A stretch of DNA of 64,000 bases from Legionella_C sp963803545. GTDB taxonomy: Bacteria; Pseudomonadota; Gammaproteobacteria; Legionellales; Legionellaceae. The translations under genes were made by a program, and so were the position numbers. The stretch covers positions 8,105 to 72,104 of the forward strand of contig CAWDMX010000002.1 in assembly GCA_963803545.1 (NCBI GenBank), given 5' to 3'. The notes beneath the pieces are model-generated. The model was not told where the DNA came from. It was given only the letters and a program-made list of their open reading frames with translations, and ran no database searches. This document shows, in pieces, positions 18,933-27,667 of this stretch (positions are counted from its first letter, which is position 1; every line of letters begins with the position of its first letter).

Positions 18933-19408
18933 TTTCTCTAGATAACAAGAAAATATGGCATAATCCTGTATATTTTATTGGTTTTGGATTTGGAACTGGT
19001 CTAATTTCTATTGCGCCAGGGACGTGGGGCACGCTTGCCGCACTGCCGCTGTTTTTCATTTTAATAAAAATACCCTTAGTATACTATTGGCTCGTAACCG
19101 GCGGCTTATTACTTTTAGGAATCTATTGCGCACAAAGAATAACTAAAGAGCTCGGTCAGGAAGATTTTAAAGGCATTGTTATCGACGAAATCGTTGGATT
19201 TTTAATTACAATGGGATTTGTTGCGCCATCATTATTAACCGTAATCTGCGGGTTTATATTTTTTAGAGTATTTGATATCGTTAAACCTTACCCAATTAGT
19301 TGGATTGATAGAAATATAACAGGAGGCTTGGGAGTGATGCTAGACGATGTATGTGCCGCAATTCCTGCTGGATTTTTACTGTTTATTATTAGCAAGTTTC
19401 TAGTATGA
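18929..19408 (+). CDS. pgpA: Phosphatidylglycerophosphatase A
   Basis: 159 residues with several membrane segments. It dephosphorylates phosphatidylglycerophosphate to phosphatidylglycerol. Family motifs: GTGLISIAPGTWGTL near the N-terminus, IDEIVGF in the middle, and the C-terminal FRVFDIVKPYP followed by GGLGVMLDDV. GTG start overlapping the thiL stop; the 3' end overlaps the next gene by 4 nt (ATGA), so translation is coupled. Confidence 0.95.
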   Translation: MISLDNKKIWHNPVYFIGFGFGTGLISIAPGTWGTLAALPLFFILIKIPLVYYWLVTGGLLLLGIYCAQRITKELGQEDFKGIVIDEIVGFLITMGFVAPSLLTVICGFIFFRVFDIVKPYPISWIDRNITGGLGVMLDDVCAAIPAGFLLFIISKFLV

Positions 19409-20463
19409 ATGAAAATCATAAAGAACTGCTTAGTGTTGGACTAACTCTCGGTGTTATATTATTAACGCTTTTTACCGTACATCGTTTTATTCCATCCATG
19501 ATTTGGGCCGCAATTATAGTAATAGCCTCCTACCCCTTGTACAAAAAATGGCGTCGTTTTTTTGGTAAAAAATATAACTTATCCGCATTGCTTTTTACCT
19601 TTGGATTAAGTCTTATACTACTGTTGCCACTGAGTTGGTTTGTTGGTGTTTTAGTTAAAGAATTGCAAGTTTTTATTAGCTACTTGCAAATTATTAATCA
19701 CAATGGTTCTGATGCACCCGAATTTGTAAAAAAATTTCCTATTTTAAGCGAAGAATTGATCACGTATTGGCAAAGATACTTAAGCCATCCGGGCGATGTT
19801 CGTGAGTTGCTCTCGAATCTCCATCTATCGCTAACCCCAGCAAGTTATTATATTAAGCAAATAGGAACTAATATTGCCCATAGAGGTTTTCAATTAGGCT
19901 TTACTATGCTAACGCTTTTTTTCTTTTACCGGGATGGGGATAAACTAATTCAACAAATAAATCATTTAGGCCAATATTGCTTAGGTAAGCGGTGGTTTCG
20001 CTACGCTAATCGAGTACCCACCGCATTACGAGGTACCGTAAATGGTACGATTTTAGTAGGCCTTGGTGTAGGATTACTAATGGGTGTTTGCTACGTTATA
20101 GTCGGTTTCCCCGGTCCTACTTTAGCAGGATTTATAACCGCAATAGCCGCAATGATCCCTTTTGTTGTGCCCATAGTTTTTATATTTATTGCTCTTTTTT
20201 TGGTGTCAACCAACTCCGTGATCGCGGCAATCATTGTACTTGTTTGGGGAACCATTGTGATGTTTGTTGCCGATCATTTTGTAAAACCCGCGATGATTGG
20301 TGGAACAATCAAGTTGCCATTTTTAGCCGTTTTATTTGGTATTTTAGGGGGCGTTGAAACTATGGGAATTTTAGGTCTGTTCATTGGCCCGACTATCATG
20401 GTTTTATTTGTAACACTTTGGCAGGAACCATTGGTGCTACCAGAGCGCGGTTACGTCCTCTAA
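19405..20463 (+). CDS. AI-2E-family (PerM/YdiK-type) membrane permease
   Basis: 352 residues, about seven to eight hydrophobic helices. The C-terminal half, with GLFIGPTIM and VETMGILGLFIGP, is typical of the AI-2E transporter (UPF0118) family. Some members export AI-2, others are Na+/H+ antiporters; no substrate can be assigned here. It is coupled to pgpA by an ATGA overlap and appears to end the nusB-thiL-pgpA operon. Confidence 0.85.
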   Translation: MNENHKELLSVGLTLGVILLTLFTVHRFIPSMIWAAIIVIASYPLYKKWRRFFGKKYNLSALLFTFGLSLILLLPLSWFVGVLVKELQVFISYLQIINHNGSDAPEFVKKFPILSEELITYWQRYLSHPGDVRELLSNLHLSLTPASYYIKQIGTNIAHRGFQLGFTMLTLFFFYRDGDKLIQQINHLGQYCLGKRWFRYANRVPTALRGTVNGTILVGLGVGLLMGVCYVIVGFPGPTLAGFITAIAAMIPFVVPIVFIFIALFLVSTNSVIAAIIVLVWGTIVMFVADHFVKPAMIGGTIKLPFLAVLFGILGGVETMGILGLFIGPTIMVLFVTLWQEPLVLPERGYVL

Positions 20464-20644
20464 GAAACAAGTTAAAAACCGTTAGCGGTTAGGTTTTGGT
20501 AAAAATTTAATAAGGTAATTAAAACCATTTTTTGATTTAAATTTATTCTTTTTTTATAGTATAAGTTAAAAATTATAAGAACTTCTTGTAACATAATGAT
20601 TTGTATGTTTTATTTAAACTAGTTAAAACGATAGAGAGTTAATT
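20464..20644. other. Intergenic region ahead of Dot/Icm block 1
   Basis: 181 AT-rich bases between the permease and icmN. A small hairpin AACCG-TTAG-CGGTT just after the permease stop may be a weak terminator. The icmN promoter (20532-20560) is listed separately. The TTTAAT...AATTAA stretch near 20507-20520 does not fit a PmrA box. Confidence 0.5.
20532..20560 (+). promoter_or_regulatory. Candidate promoter of the icmN-icmB operon, TTGATT-17-TATAGT
   Basis: -35 TTGATT at 20532-20537, a 17-nt spacer and -10 TATAGT at 20555-20560. It is the only good sigma-70 match ahead of Dot/Icm block 1 and would give a leader of roughly 75-80 nt before the icmN TTG start. Confidence 0.5.
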
Positions 20645-21226
20645 TTGAAACGACTGCTGCGTCACGTAGTTACTATAAACTTATGGCAAACAGCGCTATT
20701 TTTGTTATTTGGTCTAATCCTTTCTAGTTGCCATCGAGCAACCCCAACTGCTATCGCTACGGTTAATTCTAATTTACCTAATCGTGTGAACAACAGCTCT
20801 GATAAAACTGTTATTGCTATGATGAAAAGTTTAAACAGTAAACATCAAGCACGCGTCGTATCAATAGGCCAAAACTATTTAATTAGTATTCCCGCTGCGA
20901 GTATTTTTAACGATCAATCGCCCCATATTAAATGGGAGTCCTTTGCTTTACTGAATCAGATTGTTAAATTTATGAAAAATTTTCATAAAATTGGTGTCAC
21001 CGTAACCTGCTACAGTAGTAAATACCACTCTGAAAAACGACAACACGCTTTAACCTTAGAAAGAGCTAGAATTGTAGCCGACTATCTATGGTATCAAGGC
21101 ATTGATAGTCGATTTATTTTTACCGAAGGTGCCGGAAGTAGTAAGCCTATAGCCTCTTATGCGCCGGCAGATGACCGAGCAACAAATTCGCGAATTGAAA
21201 TTACTTTTCGTGATGAGATAGTATGA
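20645..21226 (+). CDS. icmN: Dot/Icm protein IcmN (DotK), OmpA-like lipoprotein
   Basis: 193 residues. TTG start. An N-terminal signal sequence with lipobox (ILSSC, Cys about residue 29), then a C-terminal OmpA-like peptidoglycan-binding domain recognisable by LERARIVADYL, GAGSSKPIA and the NSRIEITF ending. In Legionella, IcmN/DotK is a lipoprotein at the periphery of the outer-membrane core complex. Identification rests on these features and on its position first in the conserved icmN-M-L-K-E-G-C-D-J-B order. Confidence 0.88.
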   Translation: MKRLLRHVVTINLWQTALFLLFGLILSSCHRATPTAIATVNSNLPNRVNNSSDKTVIAMMKSLNSKHQARVVSIGQNYLISIPAASIFNDQSPHIKWESFALLNQIVKFMKNFHKIGVTVTCYSSKYHSEKRQHALTLERARIVADYLWYQGIDSRFIFTEGAGSSKPIASYAPADDRATNSRIEITFRDEIV

Positions 21227-21241
21227 ATTTAGAGTGCACTC

Positions 21242-21526
21242 ATGAGTAGAGGTACGTGGAACAAAATTAAAGAAGGCAAACTGTTTAATGTAATAATATA
21301 CAGGGTTACCTTGACAGCGTTAATAATAAGCTCGAGTATTACAATTGTTTTATGTTTAGCAATTATTTATATGTATACTCATAAGCCTATTGAAGATTAC
21401 TATGCCACTAGTGGAATTGTACCACCGGTACCACTGACGGTCCGTGCAGACCCTAACTATTCAACACAAGCTTTATTACCACCTGATCCAATTGATTCAG
21501 ATGATACTAAAATAATACCTGATTAA
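21242..21526 (+). CDS. icmM: Dot/Icm protein IcmM (DotJ)
   Basis: 94 residues: a short cytoplasmic N-terminus, one membrane helix (about residues 22-46), and a short proline-rich periplasmic tail (PPVPLTVRADP). IcmM/DotJ resembles the N-terminal part of IcmL/DotI and forms an inner-membrane complex with it. The TVRADPNYSTQALLPP stretch resembles the matching part of the following gene. Assigned from size, topology and gene order; sequence similarity alone would be weak. Confidence 0.82.
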   Translation: MSRGTWNKIKEGKLFNVIIYRVTLTALIISSSITIVLCLAIIYMYTHKPIEDYYATSGIVPPVPLTVRADPNYSTQALLPPDPIDSDDTKIIPD

Positions 21527-21536
21527 TGAGGAAAAT

Positions 21537-22181
21537 ATGACTGATGATGCGTTAACCGCCGTCACTCTGAGAAATAAGTTTTACCGAGACGGCCAACGAA
21601 AAGTAGTTATCGGACTGCTTATCTCCTTGCTAACCAATTTTTTAATCGGAGCAATGTTATTTTACATAGTAATGCACCCACCATTGCCTAAATATTTTGC
21701 AACAAGTATTAGCGGTCGAATAACCCCTCTTTATCCTTTAAATGAACCAAATCAATCCGACTCAGCTGTATTGCAATGGGCTAATCAAGCTGCGATAGCC
21801 GCATTTACTTATAATTTTGTTAATTACCGTAGTGAGCTTCAATCTTCTTCGCAATTTTTCACAGCCAATGGTTGGGCGCAATTTCTATCAGCATTGCAGC
21901 AATCAAATAATTTGGATGCAGTTAAGGCAAAAAAATTAATCGTGTCCTCTGTTGCAACCCGTGCACCAATTATTTTGCAAAAGGGGTTGTTAAATGGCGT
22001 ATATTCTTGGCGAGTGCAAATGCCTGTATTGGTAACCTATCAAAGTGCTAGCGAGTTTTCACAGCAAAATAATGTGGTTACAATGTTGATTACACGCGTA
22101 TCCACGCTTAATTCTCCTCGGGGTATCGGAATTTCACAGTTTGTCGTAGGTCCAGCGAGTGTAGGGGATGTTAATGCGTGA
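21537..22181 (+). CDS. icmL: Dot/Icm protein IcmL (DotI)
   Basis: 214 residues: one N-terminal membrane helix (about residues 26-46) and a periplasmic domain with a VirB8-like (NTF2) fold. Typical IcmL segments are ISGRITPLYPLNEPN, VLQWANQAAIAAFTYNFVNYRSEL, and FTANGWAQFLSAL. DotI and DotJ form an inner-membrane sub-complex of the translocator. The end overlaps the icmK start by 14 nt, which implies translational coupling. Confidence 0.93.
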   Translation: MTDDALTAVTLRNKFYRDGQRKVVIGLLISLLTNFLIGAMLFYIVMHPPLPKYFATSISGRITPLYPLNEPNQSDSAVLQWANQAAIAAFTYNFVNYRSELQSSSQFFTANGWAQFLSALQQSNNLDAVKAKKLIVSSVATRAPIILQKGLLNGVYSWRVQMPVLVTYQSASEFSQQNNVVTMLITRVSTLNSPRGIGISQFVVGPASVGDVNA

Positions 22182-23229
22182 ACTATATCTTTCCGTCGTT
22201 CTGTTTAGTTTGTTAATAGCGTGCACAACTGCCCAGGCAGCGGACGACACGCAATCTTCGCAGCAAGCTTTACAGCAGTTGCGTATTCTGCAACAACGAT
22301 TTGCTAAAGAGAACCCGAAAGAAAATCTTAATGCAAATGCCGCAGCCGTTATACCTGCAACTACACCACAAGTTTCTACACCTACAAACACTAAATCAAA
22401 TATCAAACTTGCCGCTAATACAACTAATAACAACCTGCCGAAGCTTGATGAAGGTCAAGCCATTGAGGCTAAAGCATTTGAAGGTGTAACGAAACAGTTG
22501 TTTCCACTTACTCCAGAACAAATTCTAAAACTAAAGCAAATGTACCATAATAAAGAAATGGTGGAGAATGCTACGCCAGGGGTACCTCCCAAACCGACTG
22601 CAACATCGCAATTTGTAAATCTTTCACCGGGTTCTACACCGCCGGTTATCCGTCTATCCCAAGGTTTTGTTTCGTCTTTGGTTTTTCTTGATTCTACGGG
22701 AGCGCCGTGGCCAATTAGCGCTTATGATTTGGGTGATCCATCGGCTTTTAATATTCAATGGGATAAAACCAGCAACACCTTAATGATTCAAGCCATTCGT
22801 CTTTATAATTACGGTAATTTAGCGGTTCGTTTAAAAGGATTGAATACACCGGTAATGTTAACGCTTATCCCTGGGCAAAAAGCGGTAGACTACCGCGTTG
22901 ATTTACGCATTCAAGGCTTGGGGCCTTTAGCAGTAAGTGCTCCAATGCAAGAAAGCCTACCCAATCATGCCAACGATGCTTTGCTGCATGTTCTTGATGG
23001 GGTCCCGCCTCCTGGAAGTCAGCGATTACGCGTTAGCGGGGGAGATGCTCGGGCATGGCTGAATAATGATGTTATGTATGTACGAACCACTCTGACGATT
23101 TTATCACCTGGATGGATTAGTAGTATGACAAGTGCGGATGGCATGCATGCTTTCGAGATGCAAAAATCTCCAATTTTATTAGTGTCGTGGCATGGTAAAG
23201 TGATGCAGCTTAAGGTAGAGGGGTTATAA
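22168..23229 (+). CDS. icmK: Dot/Icm core-complex protein IcmK (DotH)
   Basis: 353 residues. An N-terminal signal sequence; a low-complexity Ala/Asn/Thr region (about 45-85); then a conserved C-terminal domain (TPPVIRLSQGFVSSLVFLDSTGAPWPI onward) characteristic of DotH, which builds the outer-membrane ring with DotC, DotD and DotG. Start at ATG 22168 or 22174. The signal region contains LLIAC, which fits a lipobox as well as a signal-peptidase I site further on (AQA); DotH is not usually described as a lipoprotein. Confidence 0.93.
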   Translation: MLMRELYLSVVLFSLLIACTTAQAADDTQSSQQALQQLRILQQRFAKENPKENLNANAAAVIPATTPQVSTPTNTKSNIKLAANTTNNNLPKLDEGQAIEAKAFEGVTKQLFPLTPEQILKLKQMYHNKEMVENATPGVPPKPTATSQFVNLSPGSTPPVIRLSQGFVSSLVFLDSTGAPWPISAYDLGDPSAFNIQWDKTSNTLMIQAIRLYNYGNLAVRLKGLNTPVMLTLIPGQKAVDYRVDLRIQGLGPLAVSAPMQESLPNHANDALLHVLDGVPPPGSQRLRVSGGDARAWLNNDVMYVRTTLTILSPGWISSMTSADGMHAFEMQKSPILLVSWHGKVMQLKVEGL

Positions 23230-23233
23230 TTCT

Positions 23234-25819
23234 ATGGCTGGTAGAAAAGAAAATTTAAAAGCATTATTTACCAATACCCGATCACGCGTAATTATAATAT
23301 TTACGGCTATTATTCTAATAACTGCGATAGTCGTGGGTATGACAAAATTTTTGTCTTCAGGCAGCAGAGGTGCGCTTTCTTCCGATGTATCACAGGCGCC
23401 GAGTATTCAGTCAATACCCGGAGCTTTGAATCCAACGGCTCAATACGCTGACTTACAAGAAAAACAAAATGAGACACAAGCAAAATCGGCTTTAAATACG
23501 GGTAACAGTGCTATTCCAACCATAATTCGTTCGCAATCCGTCGGTCAAGGTGTAGGGACTATCGGCGTCAATGATGGAACATCAGGCGTGGGCTTTTCTA
23601 CTTTACTGCGCGATGAAGATCAAGGTACTCAAAGAGGACTATGGATTCAAGAGCTGAAAGCGGCTGCCTGTGCAAGTACAACCGTTAAAAAAGTTGTCGC
23701 TAAAGGTGCTGAGCTTAGTGACTTAAAGGCTGCGTGCAGTTGCATTCAATTAAAAGATTTACAGTATTCTCTCAATCAATTAGAGCCAATTTGCAGCTGT
23801 CAGGAGTTGAAAAAAGCAGGGTTTAATGCCCGCCAATTAAAAGACGTAGGCTATTCTGCACAAAAATTAAGGCTTTGTGGATTTAGTGCCTGTGAGTTAC
23901 GCGTTGCGGGTTTTACAGCGCAACAGATGAAAGACGGCGGTTTTAGTAATGATGAATTAAAAGGTGCTGGATTTGCCGCTAATGAAATTGAAAGTGCAAG
24001 CGGTGTTCCTAACGGCATGAGTGCAAGTGACATCAGAAAGTCAGATTGCTCAAAAAAAGCTCTGTCCCAATGGAAAGCCTCCGGTGTAAGTGCTTCTGCA
24101 GTTAGACGAATTAAAGGATGTACTGCTTCTCAATTACAGACAGCAGGTTATACTGATCAGAATTTAAAAAATGCGGGTTTTCTCAACTCAGAAATCTTTC
24201 CTAATTCCATGTTAAAAAACGCCTGCGATATAAATGTATTAAAAAAAGCAAGAGCTTCTGGTGAAACAGCATTAAGTTTGCGCAAAGTAAGCGGTTGTAG
24301 TGCTGAAGCTTTAAAAGAGGCCGGGTATTCTGCAGCCGACTTGAAAAATGCAGGGTTTACCGCAGCGGAGCTTAAAAAAGCAGGATTTAATGCCGCAGAG
24401 CTTAAAAAAGCAGGATTTAACGCGCGGGAATTGAAAGATGCGGGTTTTACGGCCGGCGAATTAAAACAAGCCGGTTTTACCCCTGGCCAATTAAAAAATG
24501 CTGGCTTTACGGCGGCGGAACTGAAAAAAGCGGGTTTTACTGCGGCGGAGTTGAAAAAAGCGGGCTTCACTGCTGCGGAATTAAAAAAAGCAGGTTTTAC
24601 TGCCCCGGAGCTTAAGAATGCCGGCTTTACTGCGGCGGAGCTTAAGAATGCTGGCTTTACTGCGGCGGAGCTTAAGAATGCTGGCTTTACTGCGGCGGAG
24701 CTTAAGAATGCTGGCTTTACTGCGGCGGAGCTTAAGAATGCTGGCTTTACTGCGGCGGAACTGAAGAATGCCGGCTTCACTGCGGCGCAGCTGAAGAATG
24801 CTGGTTTCACTGCGGCGCAGCTAAAACAAGCAGGATTTAATTCGGCTGAATTAGCACAAGCTGGGTATACCACGGAAGTTGCACCGCTAAGCGCCCTTCA
24901 AACAGCGCAAAATCTATCTTCCCTACCGAGTTATAATGATCGATATAAAAAAAACGACGCTCAAAGTCAGGCCGATAGAAATGCTGAGCGATTACAACAA
25001 ATTTTAGCGAAGCAGGCGCAACAGATGTCGGATCAAAAATACCAGCAAAAAATTCAGCAGCGAAGTTCAGAAATGCTGTCGAGCGCTACAATGTCAATGC
25101 AAAGTTGGAAAAAAATTTCAACTCAGGCTTATATTTCAGGTTCAGCGAACACTAAAAAAAATGGAGAGTCTAATCAATTAAGTGGAGTGAGTGGACAAAA
25201 CGGTCAAAGAGTTAGGGATAATAATGTCCCCACAAATAACAATACTGCGAAGGCATTGGTAAAAGCTGGGGATGTAATTTTTGCTGTAATTGATACCTCG
25301 GTAAATAGCGATGAGCCTGGCCCCATATTAGCAACAGTAATATCAGGACGATTCAAAGGGGCTAAGCTGATTGGCTCATTCAGCTTGCCGCAAAATGCGC
25401 AAAAAATGATTATTAGTTTCAATACTATGTCGGTAGCAGGAGCAAAATCTTCGACATCAATCGGAGCTGTAGCTATAGATGCAAATACGGCAAGAACCGC
25501 ATTATCAAGCAGTACAGATAATCATACGCTCTATCGGTACGGTAATTTATTCGCATCATCCTTCTTAGAAGGAATGGGCGGTGCTTTCCAATCAGCGAAC
25601 ACCTCTGTAACCGTAGGTGGGACAGGTGGTGGTGATAATTTTACTATTGCTAACGGTGTTGACCGGTCGGTGTTACAAAATACAGTAATAGCTTTAGGGG
25701 ACGTTGGTAAAGCATGGGGCCAAGTAGCCCAGCAAAATTTCAATACACCCGCAACGGTACAAGTATACAGCGGTACAGGGATTGGTGTGTTATTTACAAA
25801 AGACTTAAATAAACTTTAA
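23234..25819 (+). CDS. icmE: Dot/Icm core-complex protein IcmE (DotG) with decapeptide repeats
   Basis: 861 residues. One N-terminal membrane helix (about residues 18-40), then a long periplasmic repeat region and a C-terminal VirB10-like domain (about 665-861) that forms the channel through the outer-membrane core. The repeat region has degenerate Cys-containing units (about 150-260), then roughly 18 consecutive ten-residue units of the form AGFTAAELKN (about 365-545), predicted to form a right-handed beta-helix like pentapeptide proteins. DotG repeat number varies between species. Between repeats and the VirB10 domain is a Gln-rich segment. Confidence 0.95.
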   Translation: MAGRKENLKALFTNTRSRVIIIFTAIILITAIVVGMTKFLSSGSRGALSSDVSQAPSIQSIPGALNPTAQYADLQEKQNETQAKSALNTGNSAIPTIIRSQSVGQGVGTIGVNDGTSGVGFSTLLRDEDQGTQRGLWIQELKAAACASTTVKKVVAKGAELSDLKAACSCIQLKDLQYSLNQLEPICSCQELKKAGFNARQLKDVGYSAQKLRLCGFSACELRVAGFTAQQMKDGGFSNDELKGAGFAANEIESASGVPNGMSASDIRKSDCSKKALSQWKASGVSASAVRRIKGCTASQLQTAGYTDQNLKNAGFLNSEIFPNSMLKNACDINVLKKARASGETALSLRKVSGCSAEALKEAGYSAADLKNAGFTAAELKKAGFNAAELKKAGFNARELKDAGFTAGELKQAGFTPGQLKNAGFTAAELKKAGFTAAELKKAGFTAAELKKAGFTAPELKNAGFTAAELKNAGFTAAELKNAGFTAAELKNAGFTAAELKNAGFTAAELKNAGFTAAQLKNAGFTAAQLKQAGFNSAELAQAGYTTEVAPLSALQTAQNLSSLPSYNDRYKKNDAQSQADRNAERLQQILAKQAQQMSDQKYQQKIQQRSSEMLSSATMSMQSWKKISTQAYISGSANTKKNGESNQLSGVSGQNGQRVRDNNVPTNNNTAKALVKAGDVIFAVIDTSVNSDEPGPILATVISGRFKGAKLIGSFSLPQNAQKMIISFNTMSVAGAKSSTSIGAVAIDANTARTALSSSTDNHTLYRYGNLFASSFLEGMGGAFQSANTSVTVGGTGGGDNFTIANGVDRSVLQNTVIALGDVGKAWGQVAQQNFNTPATVQVYSGTGIGVLFTKDLNKL
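24601..24840 (+). repeat. 30-bp tandem repeats inside icmE/dotG
   Basis: Eight consecutive 30-bp units encoding AGFTAAELKN-like decapeptides. The four units starting at 24631, 24661, 24691 and 24721 are identical at every base; flanking units differ by one to a few bases, many synonymous. The identity at silent sites indicates recent duplication or gene conversion. More diverged units continue upstream to about 24320. Confidence 0.92.
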
Positions 25820-25836
25820 TTAACGAGTATATTACT

Positions 25837-26646
25837 ATGGCAGACAAGCTAGACGATGAGTACGTTTTTTCAGGCAATGACTTTGATGAAGTTAGCCCAG
25901 AACTTTTAGATATTGAAAAAGAAGCTGAGCCGGCATTAGAGCAGCCAAACTACGCCGTTCCCAGTGAAAATAAACTTATTCGTAATGTTCTAATCGTAGT
26001 TGCGGCGTTTCTTCTATTTCTGGTAGTGTATAAGTTTGTGCATTCTTTTTTGTTAGAAAAGCCCGGAGTTGTTCAAATTCCGCCGGTTACGCCAAGTCAA
26101 GCAATAATCAAACCGATAGTGTCTCAGCCCATCCCGCATAATAATGTTCCAGAAGTAGTAGTTTCACCTACCACAAAAAATGCGGAAAATTTAAAAAAAA
26201 TTGACCAAAAATTAATAGACTTAGAAGCAAACCAACATAATTTAAGTAATGGACTGAACTCTAATAGCGCGCAATTAACATCAATACACAGCTCTACATC
26301 AGACTTAAATGATAAAATTATGATGCTTAATTCAGCTTTAGCAGTTCTTTCAACAAAATTAGAAGATCAATCCTCACAAATATCAGCTCTAATTGAAAAG
26401 CAAAAAACTACGTCTCTGAAGCCGCAGGTTAAAAATAGAAAAAAAATAAGAGCGGCAGTTTTTTTTCATATTCAAGCAGTCATCCCCGGTAGGGCGTGGT
26501 TAATTGCCACTAATGGTACTACACTTACAGTTAGAGAGGGATCAAAGGTTCCAGGTTATGGTGTAGTCAAGCTTATTGATGCAGAACAAGGGCGTCTGTT
26601 GATGAGTTCAGGAAAGACTATAAAATTTAGCGAATCGGATAGTTGA
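25837..26646 (+). CDS. icmG: Dot/Icm protein IcmG (DotF)
   Basis: 269 residues: an acidic cytoplasmic N-terminus, one membrane helix (about residues 47-68), a periplasmic coiled-coil stretch (about 115-195), and a compact C-terminal domain with FHIQAVIPGRAWLIATNGTT. This arrangement matches DotF, which joins the core complex and has been proposed to help in substrate recognition. It is 17 nt after icmE in the conserved order. Confidence 0.9.
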   Translation: MADKLDDEYVFSGNDFDEVSPELLDIEKEAEPALEQPNYAVPSENKLIRNVLIVVAAFLLFLVVYKFVHSFLLEKPGVVQIPPVTPSQAIIKPIVSQPIPHNNVPEVVVSPTTKNAENLKKIDQKLIDLEANQHNLSNGLNSNSAQLTSIHSSTSDLNDKIMMLNSALAVLSTKLEDQSSQISALIEKQKTTSLKPQVKNRKKIRAAVFFHIQAVIPGRAWLIATNGTTLTVREGSKVPGYGVVKLIDAEQGRLLMSSGKTIKFSESDS

Positions 26647-26653
26647 GACCACA

Positions 26654-27220
26654 ATGTCTACTGGGAATCCTTTAATTGGTTTATTTACTGCAGACTCTAA
26701 TATAATAACTAATATTGCAAATAGTTTACTGCCTGTGCAAAAACTTATTTCTGGAGGGTGTTATCTCTTAGGGCTAATTTTTGCTTTTAAAGCTATTAGT
26801 TCATTACGAGCTTTGGGCGAATCAAAAGCCATGATGTCCTCAGGCCACAGTATTAAAGAACCCCTAGTGTATTTCTTGGTTTCAGCCATGCTTTTATATT
26901 TGCCATCGGGAATGGCCGTATTGCTGGCTACAACATTCGGTTCTTCGAGTATTTTAGGATATTCGGGTGAGGGCGCAGACGGTGTTTTAACATCGGTTTT
27001 TGGTCAAGACAGCATTTTGGGTCAATCTATTGTTATTATTATCCAAACAATAGGTATTATTGCGTTTGTTCGCGGGTGGGTTTTAGTCAGCCGCGCATCT
27101 TCTCAGGGACAGCAACCGGGAGGTACAGGTAAAGGTTTAATGCATGTTTTTGGAGGAATACTTGCAATAAATATTGTCCAAACTTTGCAAATCATTAATA
27201 ATACCTTATACGGGGTATAA
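26654..27220 (+). CDS. icmC: Dot/Icm membrane protein IcmC (DotE)
   Basis: 188 residues with about four membrane helices. It begins MSTGNPLIGLFTADSN and contains ISGGCYLLGLIFAFKAISSL, typical of the IcmC/IcmD (DotE/DotP) inner-membrane family. The individual role of DotE is unknown. It is 7 nt after icmG and 15 nt before icmD. IcmC and IcmD share a fold, but the longer length and first position support IcmC here. Confidence 0.9.
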   Translation: MSTGNPLIGLFTADSNIITNIANSLLPVQKLISGGCYLLGLIFAFKAISSLRALGESKAMMSSGHSIKEPLVYFLVSAMLLYLPSGMAVLLATTFGSSSILGYSGEGADGVLTSVFGQDSILGQSIVIIIQTIGIIAFVRGWVLVSRASSQGQQPGGTGKGLMHVFGGILAINIVQTLQIINNTLYGV

Positions 27221-27235
27221 TTTTAGGAGATTTAG

Positions 27236-27649
27236 ATGGTTCATAATAAAAGCAAGTTACAAAAATACAAGCGTGGGTTTCTTCAACTTACGGGGATTCT
27301 TATTTTTTTGAATGTTAGTCTTGCCTTTGCGGCGTCAGGACAAACTATTGGGAATATGGCCTCGAGCATCACGGAAACCTTTATGAGCATAACGCGATTA
27401 ATTACGGCTGCGTCGTATGTTGCCGGCTTAGGCTTTATGTTTACCTCACTCGCTAAATTCAAGCAGCACAAAGACAATCCTACTCAAATACCGATAGGCA
27501 CACCGGTTTCGTTGGTTTTAATAGCCGCCGCACTGTTGTTCATGCCTTCAATATTAAGTGTTGCAAGTTATACTATGTTTGGTACATCTGGTGGAACCGT
27601 GGCCGGACCCAGCGGAACTATAATTGAATCCTCGAATTCGGGCAGTTAA
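27236..27649 (+). CDS. icmD: Dot/Icm membrane protein IcmD (DotP)
   Basis: 137 residues. A signal-like first helix, then two hydrophobic segments; GNMASSITETFMSITRLITAASYVAGLGF and KFKQHKDNPTQIPIGTP are typical of IcmD/DotP. A good GGAGA site precedes the ATG. Inner-membrane Dot/Icm part of unknown mechanism. The tail is rich in Gly and Ser. Confidence 0.9.
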   Translation: MVHNKSKLQKYKRGFLQLTGILIFLNVSLAFAASGQTIGNMASSITETFMSITRLITAASYVAGLGFMFTSLAKFKQHKDNPTQIPIGTPVSLVLIAAALLFMPSILSVASYTMFGTSGGTVAGPSGTIIESSNSGS

Positions 27650-27667
27650 AATTAGTTTGAAATAATT

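Noticed and set aside
20500..20525. Possible PmrA box ahead of icmN
   Set aside because: TTTAAT is followed by AATTAA, not by a second TTAAT at the required 11-bp step, so it fails the pattern met at 42375 and 43369.
24320..24860. CRISPR-like tandem repeat
   Set aside because: The 30-bp units are directly adjacent without spacers and encode an in-frame decapeptide inside dotG.
24157..24873. Long minus-strand open frame with Ala/Pro repeats opposite dotG
   Set aside because: It is the mirror of the 30-bp repeat array; a repeat whose unit is a multiple of three keeps other frames open. No start signal of its own.
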